Below, one piece after another: positions 8,198 to 18,382 of a DNA stretch of 64,000 nt. Below the pieces are notes generated by a model. That model was not told the DNA's origin, ran no database searches, and was given only the letters and a program-made list of their open reading frames with translations. This stretch comes from an uncultured Ruegeria sp. (lineage in GTDB: Bacteria > Pseudomonadota > Alphaproteobacteria > Rhodobacterales > Rhodobacteraceae), in NCBI RefSeq assembly GCF_947497005.1, contig NZ_CANMFF010000008.1:202671-266670 (forward strand), written 5' to 3'. Within the stretch, counting starts at the first letter, position 1, and each line of letters opens with the position of its first letter. Both the position numbers and the translations under genes were made by a program.

Positions 8198-9066
8198 TCG
8201 AAGGACGCGTCACGCACTTCTCTCAGATCAGGAATAACATCAGCCGTTCCGTGTCGCGTGACCATCAGGGCCGCGGCGCGGTTCGCTTGTAAAATGGCCT
8301 GTTCCATCGGCATTCCGCGATCCATTCCTGCCAGTACATAGCCAGTGAACGTGTCGCCGGCCCCCGTTGTATCAACGGCCTGCACTTTATGCGCTGCAAA
8401 TTCGACCGGGTCGCTTCCTTGCTGCAAGTACCGCGCGCCTTTGGAGCCCAAAGTTACAATGACATGCCGCACCGGCAGATCAGCGGCGCTCAGCCCGGTT
8501 TCCTGGCGTAGCTGCTCGGCTTCGATTTCGTTCAGGATCAGGAAATCCAGATACGGAAGAACCGCCTTTACCGTCTGTGCCTGAAATGGGGCTGCGGCAT
8601 AGCAAACAGTCAACCCAAGTTGATGCCCCAACTGCGCAGCTTCGACCTGTGCGTTGGTTTCATTTTGCAGAATAAGCAAATCACCCGTGTTGGCCGAAGC
8701 CAAAGCCTGCCCCAGATGGCTGACATCCACCGCGTGGTTGGCGCCCGGATAGAGGATGATCAGGTTCTCGCCCTCGGTGTCCACGGCAATGATCGCATGT
8801 CCGGTGGGTACTTCTGCGTCGGCAATATAGCGCGTATCCACACCATATTCCGTCAATCTGTCCTTCGCCCAGCGTCCATCTGGGCCGACGGCACCGATAT
8901 GGCTGACCCGTGATCCGGCCCGCGCCGCGGCCACCGACATATTGGCCCCTTTGCCCCCCAGGAAACGATCCAGCCCATGGGCGGCCAGAGTTTCCCCCGG
9001 TGCAGGCAAATGCGGCAGGTCATAAACCATATCCGCATTGATCGAGCCCAGGTTCCAGATCGTCAT
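8194..9066 (-). CDS. rbsK: Ribokinase-like PfkB-family sugar kinase
   Basis: ATP-dependent kinase, most likely of D-ribose to ribose 5-phosphate. 290 residues. PfkB signature 1 surrounds GGKGANMSVAAARAG (about 37-51); signature 2 is DTTGAGDTFTGYVLAG with catalytic base D238. The start MTIWNLGSIN is three bases after the maeB stop, so the two are probably one transcript. No ribose transporter is nearby, so other furanose substrates such as nucleosides remain possible. The stop overlaps that of msrA by four bases. Confidence 0.85.
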   Translation of the reverse strand: MTIWNLGSINADMVYDLPHLPAPGETLAAHGLDRFLGGKGANMSVAAARAGSRVSHIGAVGPDGRWAKDRLTEYGVDTRYIADAEVPTGHAIIAVDTEGENLIILYPGANHAVDVSHLGQALASANTGDLLILQNETNAQVEAAQLGHQLGLTVCYAAAPFQAQTVKAVLPYLDFLILNEIEAEQLRQETGLSAADLPVRHVIVTLGSKGARYLQQGSDPVEFAAHKVQAVDTTGAGDTFTGYVLAGMDRGMPMEQAILQANRAAALMVTRHGTADVIPDLREVRDASFD

Positions 9067-9069
9067 AAC

Positions 9070-11325
9070 TCACCCAATATCGCAGGAGGCCAGGATGGCC
9101 ATGTTTAGGATGTCGTTGGCTGTCGCACCTGTCGAACAAATCTGGATTGGCTTGTCGACGCCCGACAGGATCGGGCCAATAACAGTGGCCCCTCCCATTT
9201 CCTGCATCAGCTTGGTCGAAATGGACGCCGAGTGCCGCGCAGGGACGATCAGGATATTTGCGGGACCGGTCAGACGCTGGAACGGATAGCCTGCTTGCTG
9301 ATCCACGTTCAGGGCCACATCCACAGTCATTTCGCCTTCGTATTCAAAGTCGACGCCGCGCTGGTCCAGAACCGCAGGTGCGCGATGCATTTTTTCGGCG
9401 CGTTCAGACACCGGATAGCCAAAGGTCGAGAAACTGACAAAAGCCACACGGGGCTCAAGCCCCATATGCCGCGCCACAGCGGCCGAGCGTTCGGCGATGT
9501 TGGCCAGATCATTCTCGTCCGGCCATTCATGCACCAGCGTGTCGCCAATCAGAACGATCCGGCCTTTGTGCAGCAGGGCAGTCACACCAGCAGCGCCATG
9601 CGCAGCATCGGCATCAAACACGTGGTTGATCCGGTCGAGCACATGCGCTGATTTGCGCGTTGCTCCGGTGACCAAACCATCGCCATGTCCATGCGCCAAC
9701 ATCAGCGACGAAAATACGTGCCGATCCCGCGCCGCCAGGCGGTGAATATCCTTGCGATCAAAGCCTTTACGCTGCAGGCGTTCATAGAGGAAATTCGAAT
9801 AGGTCTCGAGATGCGCCGTGTTGGCGGCATTCACCACTTCCAACTCGCGCACGGCATCGCCCAATCCCGCTTCCTCCAACTTCAGTTTGACATCGTCGGC
9901 CCGGCCAACCACCAGCGCCTTGCCAAAACCCGAGCGCTGATACATGACCGCTGCGCGCAACACGCGGGGATCATCGCCCTCGGCGAAAATCATGCGGCTT
10001 TGCGCCTGTCGCGCACGGGCGTTCAGGCCACGCAGGATGCTGGCGGTCGGATCCATCCGGGATTTCAGGCTCAGCTCATAGGCGTCCATATCGATGATCG
10101 GACGGCGGGCTGCACCGGTGTCCATCCCGGCTTTGGCAACAGCCGGAGGGATACGATGGATCAAACGCGGATCGAATGGCGTCGGGATGATGTAGTCACG
10201 GCCAAAGGTCAGCGATTTGCCATAGGCCATCGCGACCTCATCCGGCACATCCTCGCGTGCCAGATTGGCCAGCGCATGGGCACAGGCAATTTTCATCTCA
10301 TCATTGATAGCGCGGGCGTGGATGTCCAAGGCGCCTCGGAACAGGTAGGGGAAGCCCAGCACGTTGTTGACCTGGTTCGGGTAATCGCTACGCCCGGTCG
10401 CCACGATAGCGTCCACGCGGACTTCGTGCGCTTCTTCTGGTGTGATCTCGGGGTCCGGGTTCGCCATCGCGAAAATCACCGGGTTGTCGGCCATGCTGGC
10501 GACCATCTCTTGCGTGACTGCACCTTTGACCGACACGCCCAGAAACACATCCGCGTCCTTCATGGCATCTTCAAGCGTGCGCAAATCGGTCGTGATCGCA
10601 TGGGCCGACTTCCACTGGTTCATGCCCTCGGTCCGACCCTGATAGATCACACCTTTGGTATCACACACGATACAGTTCTTGTGCCGCGCACCCATGGACT
10701 TGAGCAGCTCGATACAGGCGATCCCCGCGGCACCCGCACCGTTCAGGACGATTTTCACATCTTCGATCTTCTTGCCCGAGATATGCAGGGCGTTCAGCAG
10801 GCCCGCCGCACAAATCACCGCAGTACCGTGCTGGTCATCGTGGAAGACTGGGATGTCCATCTCTTCCTTCAGGCGCTGTTCGATGATGAAACACTCGGGC
10901 GCTTTGATGTCCTCAAGGTTGATGCCGCCGAATGTCGGTCCCATCAGGCGGACCGCGCGGCAGAACTCGTCCGGGTCTTCGGTGTCCAGTTCGATGTCGA
11001 TCGAGTTCACATCGGCGAACCGTTTGAACAGGACCGATTTACCCTCCATCACCGGCTTCGAGCCCAGTGCGCCAAGGTTGCCAAGACCCAGAACCGCGGT
11101 TCCGTTTGAAATCACGGCCACCAAGTTACCCTTGTTGGTGTAGTCATAAGCCGTTTCGGGATTTGCCGCGATTGCTTCACATGGAACAGCCACACCGGGG
11201 CTGTAGGCTAGCGACAGATCGCGTTGCGTGGTCATGGGAACGGTGGCCTGCACCTCCCACTTGCCGGGGGTGGGGTCCAGGTGAAAGGCCAGCGCCTCTT
11301 CTTTGGTGATCTTCGCTTTGGGCAT
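9070..11325 (-). CDS. maeB: NADP-dependent malic enzyme, two-domain MaeB type
   Basis: Oxidative decarboxylation of malate to pyruvate with NADP reduction. 751 residues: a malic enzyme catalytic and NAD(P)-binding part (about 1-430) fused to a phosphotransacetylase-like C-terminal part (about 440-751), the usual proteobacterial MaeB architecture. The PTA-like half regulates the enzyme (acetyl-CoA) rather than catalysing in studied homologues. ATG 11325 (MPKAKITKEEALAFH) matches the family start; a 63-codon upstream extension overlaps mutS and is rejected. Divergent from mutS across 145 bp, followed directly by rbsK. Confidence 0.95.
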   Translation of the reverse strand: MPKAKITKEEALAFHLDPTPGKWEVQATVPMTTQRDLSLAYSPGVAVPCEAIAANPETAYDYTNKGNLVAVISNGTAVLGLGNLGALGSKPVMEGKSVLFKRFADVNSIDIELDTEDPDEFCRAVRLMGPTFGGINLEDIKAPECFIIEQRLKEEMDIPVFHDDQHGTAVICAAGLLNALHISGKKIEDVKIVLNGAGAAGIACIELLKSMGARHKNCIVCDTKGVIYQGRTEGMNQWKSAHAITTDLRTLEDAMKDADVFLGVSVKGAVTQEMVASMADNPVIFAMANPDPEITPEEAHEVRVDAIVATGRSDYPNQVNNVLGFPYLFRGALDIHARAINDEMKIACAHALANLAREDVPDEVAMAYGKSLTFGRDYIIPTPFDPRLIHRIPPAVAKAGMDTGAARRPIIDMDAYELSLKSRMDPTASILRGLNARARQAQSRMIFAEGDDPRVLRAAVMYQRSGFGKALVVGRADDVKLKLEEAGLGDAVRELEVVNAANTAHLETYSNFLYERLQRKGFDRKDIHRLAARDRHVFSSLMLAHGHGDGLVTGATRKSAHVLDRINHVFDADAAHGAAGVTALLHKGRIVLIGDTLVHEWPDENDLANIAERSAAVARHMGLEPRVAFVSFSTFGYPVSERAEKMHRAPAVLDQRGVDFEYEGEMTVDVALNVDQQAGYPFQRLTGPANILIVPARHSASISTKLMQEMGGATVIGPILSGVDKPIQICSTGATANDILNMAILASCDIG

Positions 11326-11470
11326 CGGAAATGTCGTTTCTTTACATCTGTTGGGCCTTTGCCTCATAGCGCAGGCAGGGGCGCGTCTCAACGACAATAC
11401 GTTTTCACCTTTCGTCGCAGGGACCGGGTTTGTAAGGTCGCGCCCGGAATACGCCAGAAGGGGGCCGCTT

Positions 11471-14104
11471 TTGTCCACAGTCACGCCGATGATGGCGCAA
11501 TACCTCGAAATCAAAGAGGCCCACGCTGATGCCCTGCTGTTTTATCGCATGGGTGATTTCTATGAGATGTTCTTCGAGGATGCCGTAAACGCTGCCGAGG
11601 CGCTGGATATCGCACTGACCAAACGCGGCAAGCACAATGGCGTAGACATTCCGATGTGCGGTGTGCCCGTTCACTCGGCAGAAGGGTACTTGCTGACACT
11701 GATACGCAAAGGCTTTCGCGTGGCGGTATGCGAACAGATGGAAAGCCCGGCTGAAGCAAAGAAAAGAGGCTCTAAATCGGTCGTAAGGCGCGGTGTTGTG
11801 CGTCTGGTAACACCCGGAACACTGACCGAGGATGCCCTGCTGGAGGCCCGCCGCCACAACTTTCTGGCTGCTTATGCCGAAGTCCGGGATGAGGCCGCGC
11901 TGGCCTGGGCCGACATCTCAACCGGCGCGTTTCACGTGATGCCTTTGACCCCTGTACGACTCAGCCCAGAACTTGCCCGACTAGCGCCATCAGAACTGAT
12001 CGTGGCCGACGGGACACAGGAAAAACTGAACGAAACTGTGCTTGATCTGGGTGTCTCGCTGACCCCGGTTGGGCGCGCCAGTTTTGACAGCACGGCGGCG
12101 GAAAAGCGGATCTGTCGCCTGTTTCACGTGGGTGCTTTGGACGCGTTCGGAAATTTTGGCCGCGCCGAAGTGTCGGCGATGGGCGCACTGATCGATTATC
12201 TGGAGATCACGCAAAAGGGCAAACTGCCCTTGCTGCAAACACCACTGAAAGAGTCTGAAGATCGCGTCGTGCAGATTGACGCCGCTACGCGCCGAAACCT
12301 GGAACTGACCCGATCCTTGTCTGGCGGACGTGCCGGCTCACTTCTGTCGGTGGTTGATCGCACCGTAACCCCCGGTGGCGCGCGATTGCTGGAGCAGCGG
12401 CTTTCAAGCCCTTCACGCAATCTGGATGTGATCCATGCCCGGCTGGATGCGGTCAGTATTGCAACCGAGGAACACCTGATGGCCTCGGACCTGCGCGAAG
12501 CCCTGCGAAAAACACCGGATCTGGACCGCGCCTTGTCCCGTCTGTCTCTGGACCGTGGTGGCCCTCGCGACCTCGCTGCGATCCGAAATGGCCTGACACA
12601 GGCCGCCGAAATAGCCGGGATTTGCGATGGTCGGGATCTTCCGGTTTTACTGACAACCGCACTTCAGAATCTCGTTGATTTTGACGACCTTCTAAATCTG
12701 CTAGACGAAGCTCTTGTTGCAGAACCACCTCTGATGGCCCGCGATGGAGGTTTCATAGCACCTGGTTTTGACGCTAAACTGGACGAGGCGCGAACGCTTC
12801 GCGACGAAGGCCGCTCAGTCATTGCCGGATATCAGCAGAAATACGCAGAGCACACGGGCATCACCTCGTTGAAGATCAAACACAACAACGTACTGGGCTA
12901 TTTCATCGAAACCACGGCAACGCATGCCGAAAAAATGCTGAGCCCGCCCTTCAGCGAGACCTACATCCACCGCCAGACAACAGCTAATCAGGTGCGGTTT
13001 ACAACCGTTGAACTCTCCGAGATCGAAACCCGCATCCTGAACGCGGGAAATCTGGCATTGGAGATCGAAAAACGGCTCTATCAAAGGCTTTCTAGCGCGA
13101 TTCTGGACCTCGCCGCCCGGCTGAACCAGGCCGCCCGCGGGCTGGCCGAGCTGGATTTGACCACCGCTCTGGCTGATCTGGCACTCGGTGAAAATTGGTG
13201 CCGCCCTCTGGTCGACGCTTCTCGTACATTCAAAGTGCAAGGCGGCCGCCATCCGGTTGTGGAACACGCTCTACGACATCAAAGCGGGGATGCCTTCGTC
13301 GCCAATGATTGCGACCTCAGTGCCGAAGACACAGCCGCAATCTGGCTTCTGACCGGTCCAAACATGGCAGGTAAGTCGACCTTCCTGCGTCAGAACGCCC
13401 TGATTGCACTTCTGGCCCAAATGGGCAGCTACGTCCCGGCCGAACAAGCCCACATCGGCGTGGTCAGCCAACTATTCAGCCGCGTCGGAGCGTCAGATGA
13501 TCTGGCCCGGGGTCGGTCGACCTTTATGGTCGAAATGGTCGAAACCGCAGCCATCTTGAATCAGGCCGACGATCGGGCACTGGTCATACTTGATGAAATC
13601 GGGCGTGGAACGGCCACCTATGACGGCCTGTCCATTGCCTGGGCCACATTGGAACATCTGCACGCGGCCAATCAATGCCGTGCCCTGTTTGCCACGCATT
13701 ATCACGAACTCACCGCGCTAGCCGGAAATCTGGAAGGAGTGGACAACGCCACCGTCGCCGTCAAAGAGTGGGAGGGCGAGGTCATATTCCTGCACGAGGT
13801 TCACAAAGGCGCCGCCGACCGCTCTTATGGAGTACAGGTTGCGCAACTTGCCGGCCTGCCCGCCTCGGTTGTCGAGCGCGCCCGTATCGTACTGGATCAA
13901 CTCGAGAAAACTGAACGTGAGGGCGGCAAGCAGAAGGCATTGGTTGATGATCTTCCGCTGTTTTCCGTCACACCCGCGTCCCTCCCGCCCGCGCCAAGGA
14001 CATCACCAGTTAACGATATGCTGGACAGTGTTCTGCCCGACGAGCTGACACCGCGTGAGGCTCTTGACCTGATCTACAAACTGAAAGAAGCGGCCAGATC
14101 CTGA
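11471..14104 (+). CDS. mutS: DNA mismatch repair protein MutS
   Basis: Recognises base mismatches and small loops and recruits MutL. 877 residues. The mismatch-reading Phe is F30 in GDFYEMF. Walker A TGPNMAGKST is near 628-637 and the Walker B/signature VILDEIGRGT follows about 70 residues later. The C-terminal dimerisation tail is present. TTG 11471 is chosen because AGAAGGGGG sits at ideal spacing and the protein then begins STVTPMMAQYLEIK as in relatives; the ORF extension upstream would reach into maeB. Converges on grpE. Confidence 0.95.
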   Translation: MSTVTPMMAQYLEIKEAHADALLFYRMGDFYEMFFEDAVNAAEALDIALTKRGKHNGVDIPMCGVPVHSAEGYLLTLIRKGFRVAVCEQMESPAEAKKRGSKSVVRRGVVRLVTPGTLTEDALLEARRHNFLAAYAEVRDEAALAWADISTGAFHVMPLTPVRLSPELARLAPSELIVADGTQEKLNETVLDLGVSLTPVGRASFDSTAAEKRICRLFHVGALDAFGNFGRAEVSAMGALIDYLEITQKGKLPLLQTPLKESEDRVVQIDAATRRNLELTRSLSGGRAGSLLSVVDRTVTPGGARLLEQRLSSPSRNLDVIHARLDAVSIATEEHLMASDLREALRKTPDLDRALSRLSLDRGGPRDLAAIRNGLTQAAEIAGICDGRDLPVLLTTALQNLVDFDDLLNLLDEALVAEPPLMARDGGFIAPGFDAKLDEARTLRDEGRSVIAGYQQKYAEHTGITSLKIKHNNVLGYFIETTATHAEKMLSPPFSETYIHRQTTANQVRFTTVELSEIETRILNAGNLALEIEKRLYQRLSSAILDLAARLNQAARGLAELDLTTALADLALGENWCRPLVDASRTFKVQGGRHPVVEHALRHQSGDAFVANDCDLSAEDTAAIWLLTGPNMAGKSTFLRQNALIALLAQMGSYVPAEQAHIGVVSQLFSRVGASDDLARGRSTFMVEMVETAAILNQADDRALVILDEIGRGTATYDGLSIAWATLEHLHAANQCRALFATHYHELTALAGNLEGVDNATVAVKEWEGEVIFLHEVHKGAADRSYGVQVAQLAGLPASVVERARIVLDQLEKTEREGGKQKALVDDLPLFSVTPASLPPAPRTSPVNDMLDSVLPDELTPREALDLIYKLKEAARS

Positions 14105-14142
14105 CCGCCTCTTCGTCTTCAAAGGTTCTTTCACCGAAGGCG

Positions 14143-14159
14143 TGGCTTCTTTGAAGCCA
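14143..14159. terminator. Short hairpin between convergent mutS and grpE
   Basis: TGGCTTC, TTT, GAAGCCA forms a perfect 7-bp stem with a 3-base loop in the 56-bp convergent gap. There is no U-tract on either strand, so a true intrinsic terminator is doubtful. It could protect 3' ends. Confidence 0.3.
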
Positions 14160-14160
14160 A

Positions 14161-14724
14161 TCAGCTTGCAGGCATCGAAGACACTCCCACCTGCGCCGGA
14201 CGCAGCAGGCGGTCGTGAAGCATGAAGCCTTCAGCGGAAACCTGAATGATATCCCCTGCCTTTGTTCCCGGCACCGGAGCCTCGAACATGGCTTCGTGTA
14301 CATTCGGATCAAACCGGTCGCCGACTTCAGGTGTGATCACCACCATCCCGTGCTTCTGGAACACGTCCTTCAACGCCCGCATGGTCAGTTCGACACCTTC
14401 CAGCAGACCAGCAGCCACTTCTTTCTGCTCATCTGTCGCTGCTTCAAGCGCGCGTTTCATGTTGTCATAAACGGGCAGCATATCACGGGCCAGTTTGGAC
14501 CCACCATACTGTTCCGCATCGCGGCGCGCCTTGTCACCGCGCTTGCGTGCGTTTTCGGCATCTGCCAGCGCGCGCATGAACTTGTCTTTGTAATCGTCGC
14601 GTTCGGCGCGCAGCGCATCTATCTCAAGCGCTTCTTCGCTGAAATCCATCAACTCCTCGGCCAGTTCTTCCGCCTCGGCGGTTGCGATATCGTCCAGAAA
14701 ATCTTCGTTCTTGGGCTCTGCCAT
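14161..14724 (-). CDS. grpE: Nucleotide exchange factor GrpE
   Basis: DnaK co-chaperone that drives ADP release. 187 residues: acidic N-terminus (AEPKNEDFLDDIATAEAEELAEEL), a long coiled coil (about 25-80), then the four-helix and beta-wing domain with MLPVYDNMKRALEA and the signature FDPNVHEAMFEAP. SD AGAGGG precedes ATG 14724. It is 10 bases downstream of hrcA on the same strand, making an hrcA-grpE operon. dnaK/dnaJ are not in the window. Confidence 0.95.
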   Translation of the reverse strand: MAEPKNEDFLDDIATAEAEELAEELMDFSEEALEIDALRAERDDYKDKFMRALADAENARKRGDKARRDAEQYGGSKLARDMLPVYDNMKRALEAATDEQKEVAAGLLEGVELTMRALKDVFQKHGMVVITPEVGDRFDPNVHEAMFEAPVPGTKAGDIIQVSAEGFMLHDRLLRPAQVGVSSMPAS

Positions 14725-14734
14725 CTCTTACCCT

Positions 14735-15799
14735 CTAGCTCCGGTCGGATATCAGCTTGCCGACCAGTTGCGCCGTATAGTCCACGATCGGCACGATCCG
14801 TCCATAATTCAGACGCGTGGGCCCGATGACCCCGACCGCACCGATTATCTTACGATCAGCGTTCATATATGGAGACACCACCAAAGAGGAACCCGAAAGT
14901 GAGAAAAGTTTGTTCTCAGACCCGATAAAAATGCGCACACCTTCGCCATCTTCAGTCAATTCAAGGAATTCTGCGATGTCTCGCTTGCGTTCCAGGTCAT
15001 CAAACAGGGTGCGGATGCGGTCAAGTTCCTCGGTCTGACCGGGTTCGTTCAGCAGATTCGCCCGCCCGCGCACGATTAAACGGGCCGAGTCGCTGCCATC
15101 TCCGTCCCAGGCAGCCATGCCGCTTTCAACCATCTCGCGCGCCAGAATATCGATTTCCTGCTTACGTGCATCAATCTGGCTTTGCATTTGCCGGCGCACA
15201 TCGCCGAGTGTCCGTCCCTCGATCAGTGCATTCAGGAAATTCGCAGCCTCTCGCATGGAACTTGGCGTCTGTCCGGGTGGTGGGGCGAACAGCCGGTTTT
15301 CGACATGCCCATCAGAAAAGACCAGAACAACCAAAGCACGGTCATGACCCAGCGAGACGAACTCGATATGTTTGATTTCGGCTTCATGTTTGGGCGTCAA
15401 GACCAGTGACGCCCCTTGTGTCACGTGTGACAATGCCGAACCCACGCGGTCCAGCATTCCGCCAACATCGCCTGTGTTAGAGCCTAAAGTCTGTTCCAGC
15501 TTGTTCCGATCGTCGGCTCCCAGATCGCCGACCTCAAGCAGTCCGTCTACAAACATCCGCAGGCCTTGCTGGGTTGGAATTCGACCCGCACTGACATGAG
15601 GGCTGTCCAGAAGCCCCAGGAATTCCAGATCCTGCATCACATTGCGAACGGTCGCGGCACTGACTTTTTCGGACAGGGTGCGCGTCAAGGTGCGGCTTCC
15701 AACGGGCTCACCGCTTTCCAGATAGCTCTCGACAATCAAGCGAAATACTTCGCGCGACCGGTCGTTCATCTCGTCCAGGATCTTGCTCGCTTCGCTCAT
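14735..15799 (-). CDS. hrcA: Heat-inducible transcription repressor HrcA
   Basis: Represses class I heat-shock operons by binding CIRCE elements, with GroEL as co-regulator in studied systems. 354 residues: N-terminal winged helix (about 1-90, SRTLTRTLSEKVSAATVRNV is the recognition region), then the GAF-like and inserted dimerisation domains, ending RIVPIVDYTAQLVGKLI. SD AAGGGAAG precedes ATG 15799. No CIRCE palindrome is visible upstream of it. First gene of hrcA-grpE and divergent from rph. Confidence 0.94.
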   Translation of the reverse strand: MSEASKILDEMNDRSREVFRLIVESYLESGEPVGSRTLTRTLSEKVSAATVRNVMQDLEFLGLLDSPHVSAGRIPTQQGLRMFVDGLLEVGDLGADDRNKLEQTLGSNTGDVGGMLDRVGSALSHVTQGASLVLTPKHEAEIKHIEFVSLGHDRALVVLVFSDGHVENRLFAPPPGQTPSSMREAANFLNALIEGRTLGDVRRQMQSQIDARKQEIDILAREMVESGMAAWDGDGSDSARLIVRGRANLLNEPGQTEELDRIRTLFDDLERKRDIAEFLELTEDGEGVRIFIGSENKLFSLSGSSLVVSPYMNADRKIIGAVGVIGPTRLNYGRIVPIVDYTAQLVGKLISDRS

Positions 15800-15822
15800 G
15801 CGTCTTCCCTTGTTCGTTCGCC

Positions 15823-15850
15823 ATTAAATAGCAGGCAAATGAAAGGTCAA
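15823..15850 (-). promoter_or_regulatory. Possible promoter of hrcA-grpE
   Basis: On the minus strand TTGACC (15850-15845) and TTTAAT (15828-15823) are separated by 16 bases, about 25 bases before the hrcA start. This resembles a sigma-70 type -35/-10 pair. It is weak evidence on its own. Confidence 0.3.
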
Positions 15851-15911
15851 TCGGGGTTGCATCGTAATGCTGCGGGGCGTTATCCCCAACCCAGCAAATA
15901 AAGGATTATCC

Positions 15912-16625
15912 ATGCGACCCTCTGGACGAGATTTAAGCGAAATGCGCGCCGTTTCAATCGAAACGGGGTTCACCAAACATGCCGAAGGTTCCTGCCTGAT
16001 CAAGATGGGCGACACCCATGTGCTATGTACTGCCACGATCGAAGATCGCGTACCACCGTTTATCAAGGGCTCGGGTCTTGGCTGGGTCACGGCCGAATAC
16101 GGCATGCTGCCCCGGGCCACCAACACGCGGATGCGGCGAGAGGCTGCGTCGGGCAAACAAGGCGGGCGCACAGTTGAAATCCAACGCCTGATTGGGCGCG
16201 CCCTGCGCGCCGGTGTTGACCGGGTTGCATTGGGTGAGCGTCAAATAACCGTCGACTGCGACGTAATTCAGGCCGATGGCGGCACACGCTGTGCATCGAT
16301 CACAGGTGGCTGGGTTGCACTGCGCCTGGCCGTAAACAAGCTGATGAAAACGGGCGATGTGATCTCCGACCCGCTGGTCGATCCCGTCGCCGCAGTGTCC
16401 TGTGGTATCTATGCCGGTCAACCCGTGCTGGACCTGGATTACCCCGAAGACAGCGAAGCCGGTGTGGATGGCAACTTCATCATGACCGGATCGGGGAAAC
16501 TGATCGAAGTGCAGATGAGCGCCGAAGGCTCTGTCTTCAGTCGTGCCCAAATGGATCAGCTGATGGATCTGGCCGAAAAAGGTGTCGGCGAATTGGCCGC
16601 AGCCCAAAAGGCCGCCACCGCATGA
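15912..16625 (+). CDS. rph: Ribonuclease PH
   Basis: Phosphorolytic 3'-5' exoribonuclease that trims tRNA 3' ends. 237 residues, the usual length. [20 protein letters not shown] is the standard N-terminus; phosphate-binding [16 protein letters not shown] and the SITGGWVAL segment are present. An in-frame start 15 codons upstream is rejected because ATG 15912 gives the canonical family N-terminus. Its stop overlaps rdgB (ATGA), giving the operon rph-rdgB-hemW-DUF454. Confidence 0.96.
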   Translation: MRPSGRDLSEMRAVSIETGFTKHAEGSCLIKMGDTHVLCTATIEDRVPPFIKGSGLGWVTAEYGMLPRATNTRMRREAASGKQGGRTVEIQRLIGRALRAGVDRVALGERQITVDCDVIQADGGTRCASITGGWVALRLAVNKLMKTGDVISDPLVDPVAAVSCGIYAGQPVLDLDYPEDSEAGVDGNFIMTGSGKLIEVQMSAEGSVFSRAQMDQLMDLAEKGVGELAAAQKAATA

Positions 16626-17236
16626 CCCGCAAGTTCGACAGCGACAGGTTGCTGTTCGCAACCCACAACAAAGGCAAGCTTGAGGAGATGGCACATCTTC
16701 TTGAACCTTTTGGTGTGACGGTTGTTGGCGCGGCAGAAATGAACTTGCCCGAACCGGAAGAGACCGAGGATACGTTTGTCGGCAATGCCCGGATCAAAGC
16801 TCATGCCGCAGCCAAAACAACCGGCCTTCCTGCGCTGTCGGACGATTCAGGGATCACCATTGATGCGCTGAACGGCGCGCCTGGTGTTTACACCGCCGAT
16901 TGGGCAGAAACCGGCAATGGGCGTGATTTCCTGATGGCCATGACTCGTGCTCATAACGAACTGGAGGCAAAAAACGCCGCCTACCCCCGTACAGCCCAGT
17001 TCCGCAGCACATTGGTTCTGGCTTGGCCGGATGAACATGACGAAGTATTTGAAGGCATCGCACCTGGTCATTTGGTTTGGCCGATCCGTGGCGAGGGTGG
17101 GTTTGGATATGACCCGATGTTTGTCCCGGACGGATACGACATTACCTTTGCTGAAATGGATCGCTGGGAAAAGAACAAGATCAGCCATCGCGGCCGTGCG
17201 GTGCAGATGTTCGTGAAGGGCTGCTTTGGCGGATGA
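16622..17236 (+). CDS. rdgB: XTP/dITP diphosphatase (non-canonical purine NTP pyrophosphatase)
   Basis: Hydrolyses ITP, dITP and XTP to monophosphates, keeping deaminated purines out of DNA. 204 residues of the HAM1/RdgB family: [14 protein letters not shown] at the N-terminus, [36 protein letters not shown] and the closing [10 protein letters not shown] motif are all intact. ATG overlaps the rph stop by four bases, and its own end overlaps the hemW TTG start by 11 bases. Confidence 0.95.
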   Translation: MTRKFDSDRLLFATHNKGKLEEMAHLLEPFGVTVVGAAEMNLPEPEETEDTFVGNARIKAHAAAKTTGLPALSDDSGITIDALNGAPGVYTADWAETGNGRDFLMAMTRAHNELEAKNAAYPRTAQFRSTLVLAWPDEHDEVFEGIAPGHLVWPIRGEGGFGYDPMFVPDGYDITFAEMDRWEKNKISHRGRAVQMFVKGCFGG

Positions 17237-18380
17237 TTGGCGCAATGGGGGCTTTGGCCTGTATGTGCATTGGCCCTTTTGCGAGGCCAAATGCCCTTAT
17301 TGCGATTTCAATAGCCATGTTTCGAGTAATATCGATCAAAAACAATGGCTTGAATCTTATCTGAGTGAACTTCGCCGTTCTGCCTCCGAAACCTCCAACC
17401 GGGTCTTGAACACCATCTTTTTCGGTGGCGGCACACCATCCTTGATGAACCCAGAAACCGTTGCTGCCGTGATTGATGAGGCGCGGGCGCTTTGGCACCC
17501 GGCCAATGACATGGAAATCACCCTCGAAGCCAATCCTGGCTCGGTTGAGGCCGGACGGTTTGCGGCTTACCGCGATGCTGGCGTCAATCGAATCTCGATG
17601 GGTATTCAGGCCCTGAACGACGATGATCTACGCCGCCTCGGTCGGATCCACACTGTAGCCGAGGCCCGAGCGGCCTTTGATACCGCTCGCAATTGCTTTG
17701 ATCGCGTCAGTTTCGACCTGATCTATGCGCGCCAACATCAGACACTGGAGGCCTGGCGTTCGGAACTGACTGAAGCGCTATCGATGGCCATAGACCACCT
17801 TTCACTATACCAGCTGACTATCGAAGACGGGACGGCCTTTGGGGATCGATATGCGGTGGGTAAACTACGCGGCCTACCCGAAGATGACAAAGCCGCCGAT
17901 ATGTATCTGGCAACACAGGAAATCTGTGAAGCGCATGGCCTGCCCGCCTATGAAGTTTCGAACCACGCTCGCCCCGGTGCTGAATCACAGCACAATCTGA
18001 TTTACTGGCGGTACGGCGACTATGTTGGCATTGGACCCGGCGCCCATGGGCGGATCACTGAAAATGGCCAGAAATACGCGACCGAGACCTATTTGAACCC
18101 ACAGCGCTGGCTTGGTGCCGCCAAACAAGGTGTTGGGGAAAAGAGCCGCAGTGTATTACCACTTGAAGATCAGGCGAATGAATACCTTATGATGGGTATG
18201 CGAATTGCTGAGGGTCTAGATATGGACAGGTGGCACGCTTTATCCGGCCGTTCTCTTCCCCCGGAGGTTATCGACCACCTGACCGATATCAACATGGTCC
18301 AGCGGAGGAACGGACGACTCGCAGCCACATCCGACGGGCGCGCCGTTCTTAACGCCGTCATCCGGGAGCTTTTGAACTGA
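17226..18380 (+). CDS. hemW: HemW, radical-SAM heme chaperone
   Basis: Radical SAM protein related to HemN. 384 residues. The [4Fe-4S] motif is C19-C23-C26 (HWPFCEAKCPYCDFNS). The position that is a fourth Cys in true coproporphyrinogen dehydrogenase HemN (CxxxCxxCxC) is Phe here, which marks HemW. HemW binds heme and delivers it to apoproteins in studied cases. FFGGGTPSLM and IEDGTAFG regions are typical. The TTG 17226 start inside rdgB is the best available; no in-frame ATG lies near the N-terminal motif. Confidence 0.9.
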   Translation: MADDWRNGGFGLYVHWPFCEAKCPYCDFNSHVSSNIDQKQWLESYLSELRRSASETSNRVLNTIFFGGGTPSLMNPETVAAVIDEARALWHPANDMEITLEANPGSVEAGRFAAYRDAGVNRISMGIQALNDDDLRRLGRIHTVAEARAAFDTARNCFDRVSFDLIYARQHQTLEAWRSELTEALSMAIDHLSLYQLTIEDGTAFGDRYAVGKLRGLPEDDKAADMYLATQEICEAHGLPAYEVSNHARPGAESQHNLIYWRYGDYVGIGPGAHGRITENGQKYATETYLNPQRWLGAAKQGVGEKSRSVLPLEDQANEYLMMGMRIAEGLDMDRWHALSGRSLPPEVIDHLTDINMVQRRNGRLAATSDGRAVLNAVIRELLN

Positions 18381-18382
18381 AT

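Noticed and set aside
9685..11109. 474-codon plus-strand ORF opposite maeB
   Set aside because: High-GC shadow frame of maeB; composition is His/Arg/Gln-rich with no domain, and maeB is unambiguous.
12124..12139. parS half-site TGTTTCACGTGGGTGC in mutS
   Set aside because: Five mismatches in the right half; coding explains it.
15800..15911. CIRCE element upstream of hrcA-grpE
   Set aside because: No TTAGCACTC-N9-GAGTGCTAA or close match in the 112-bp gap.
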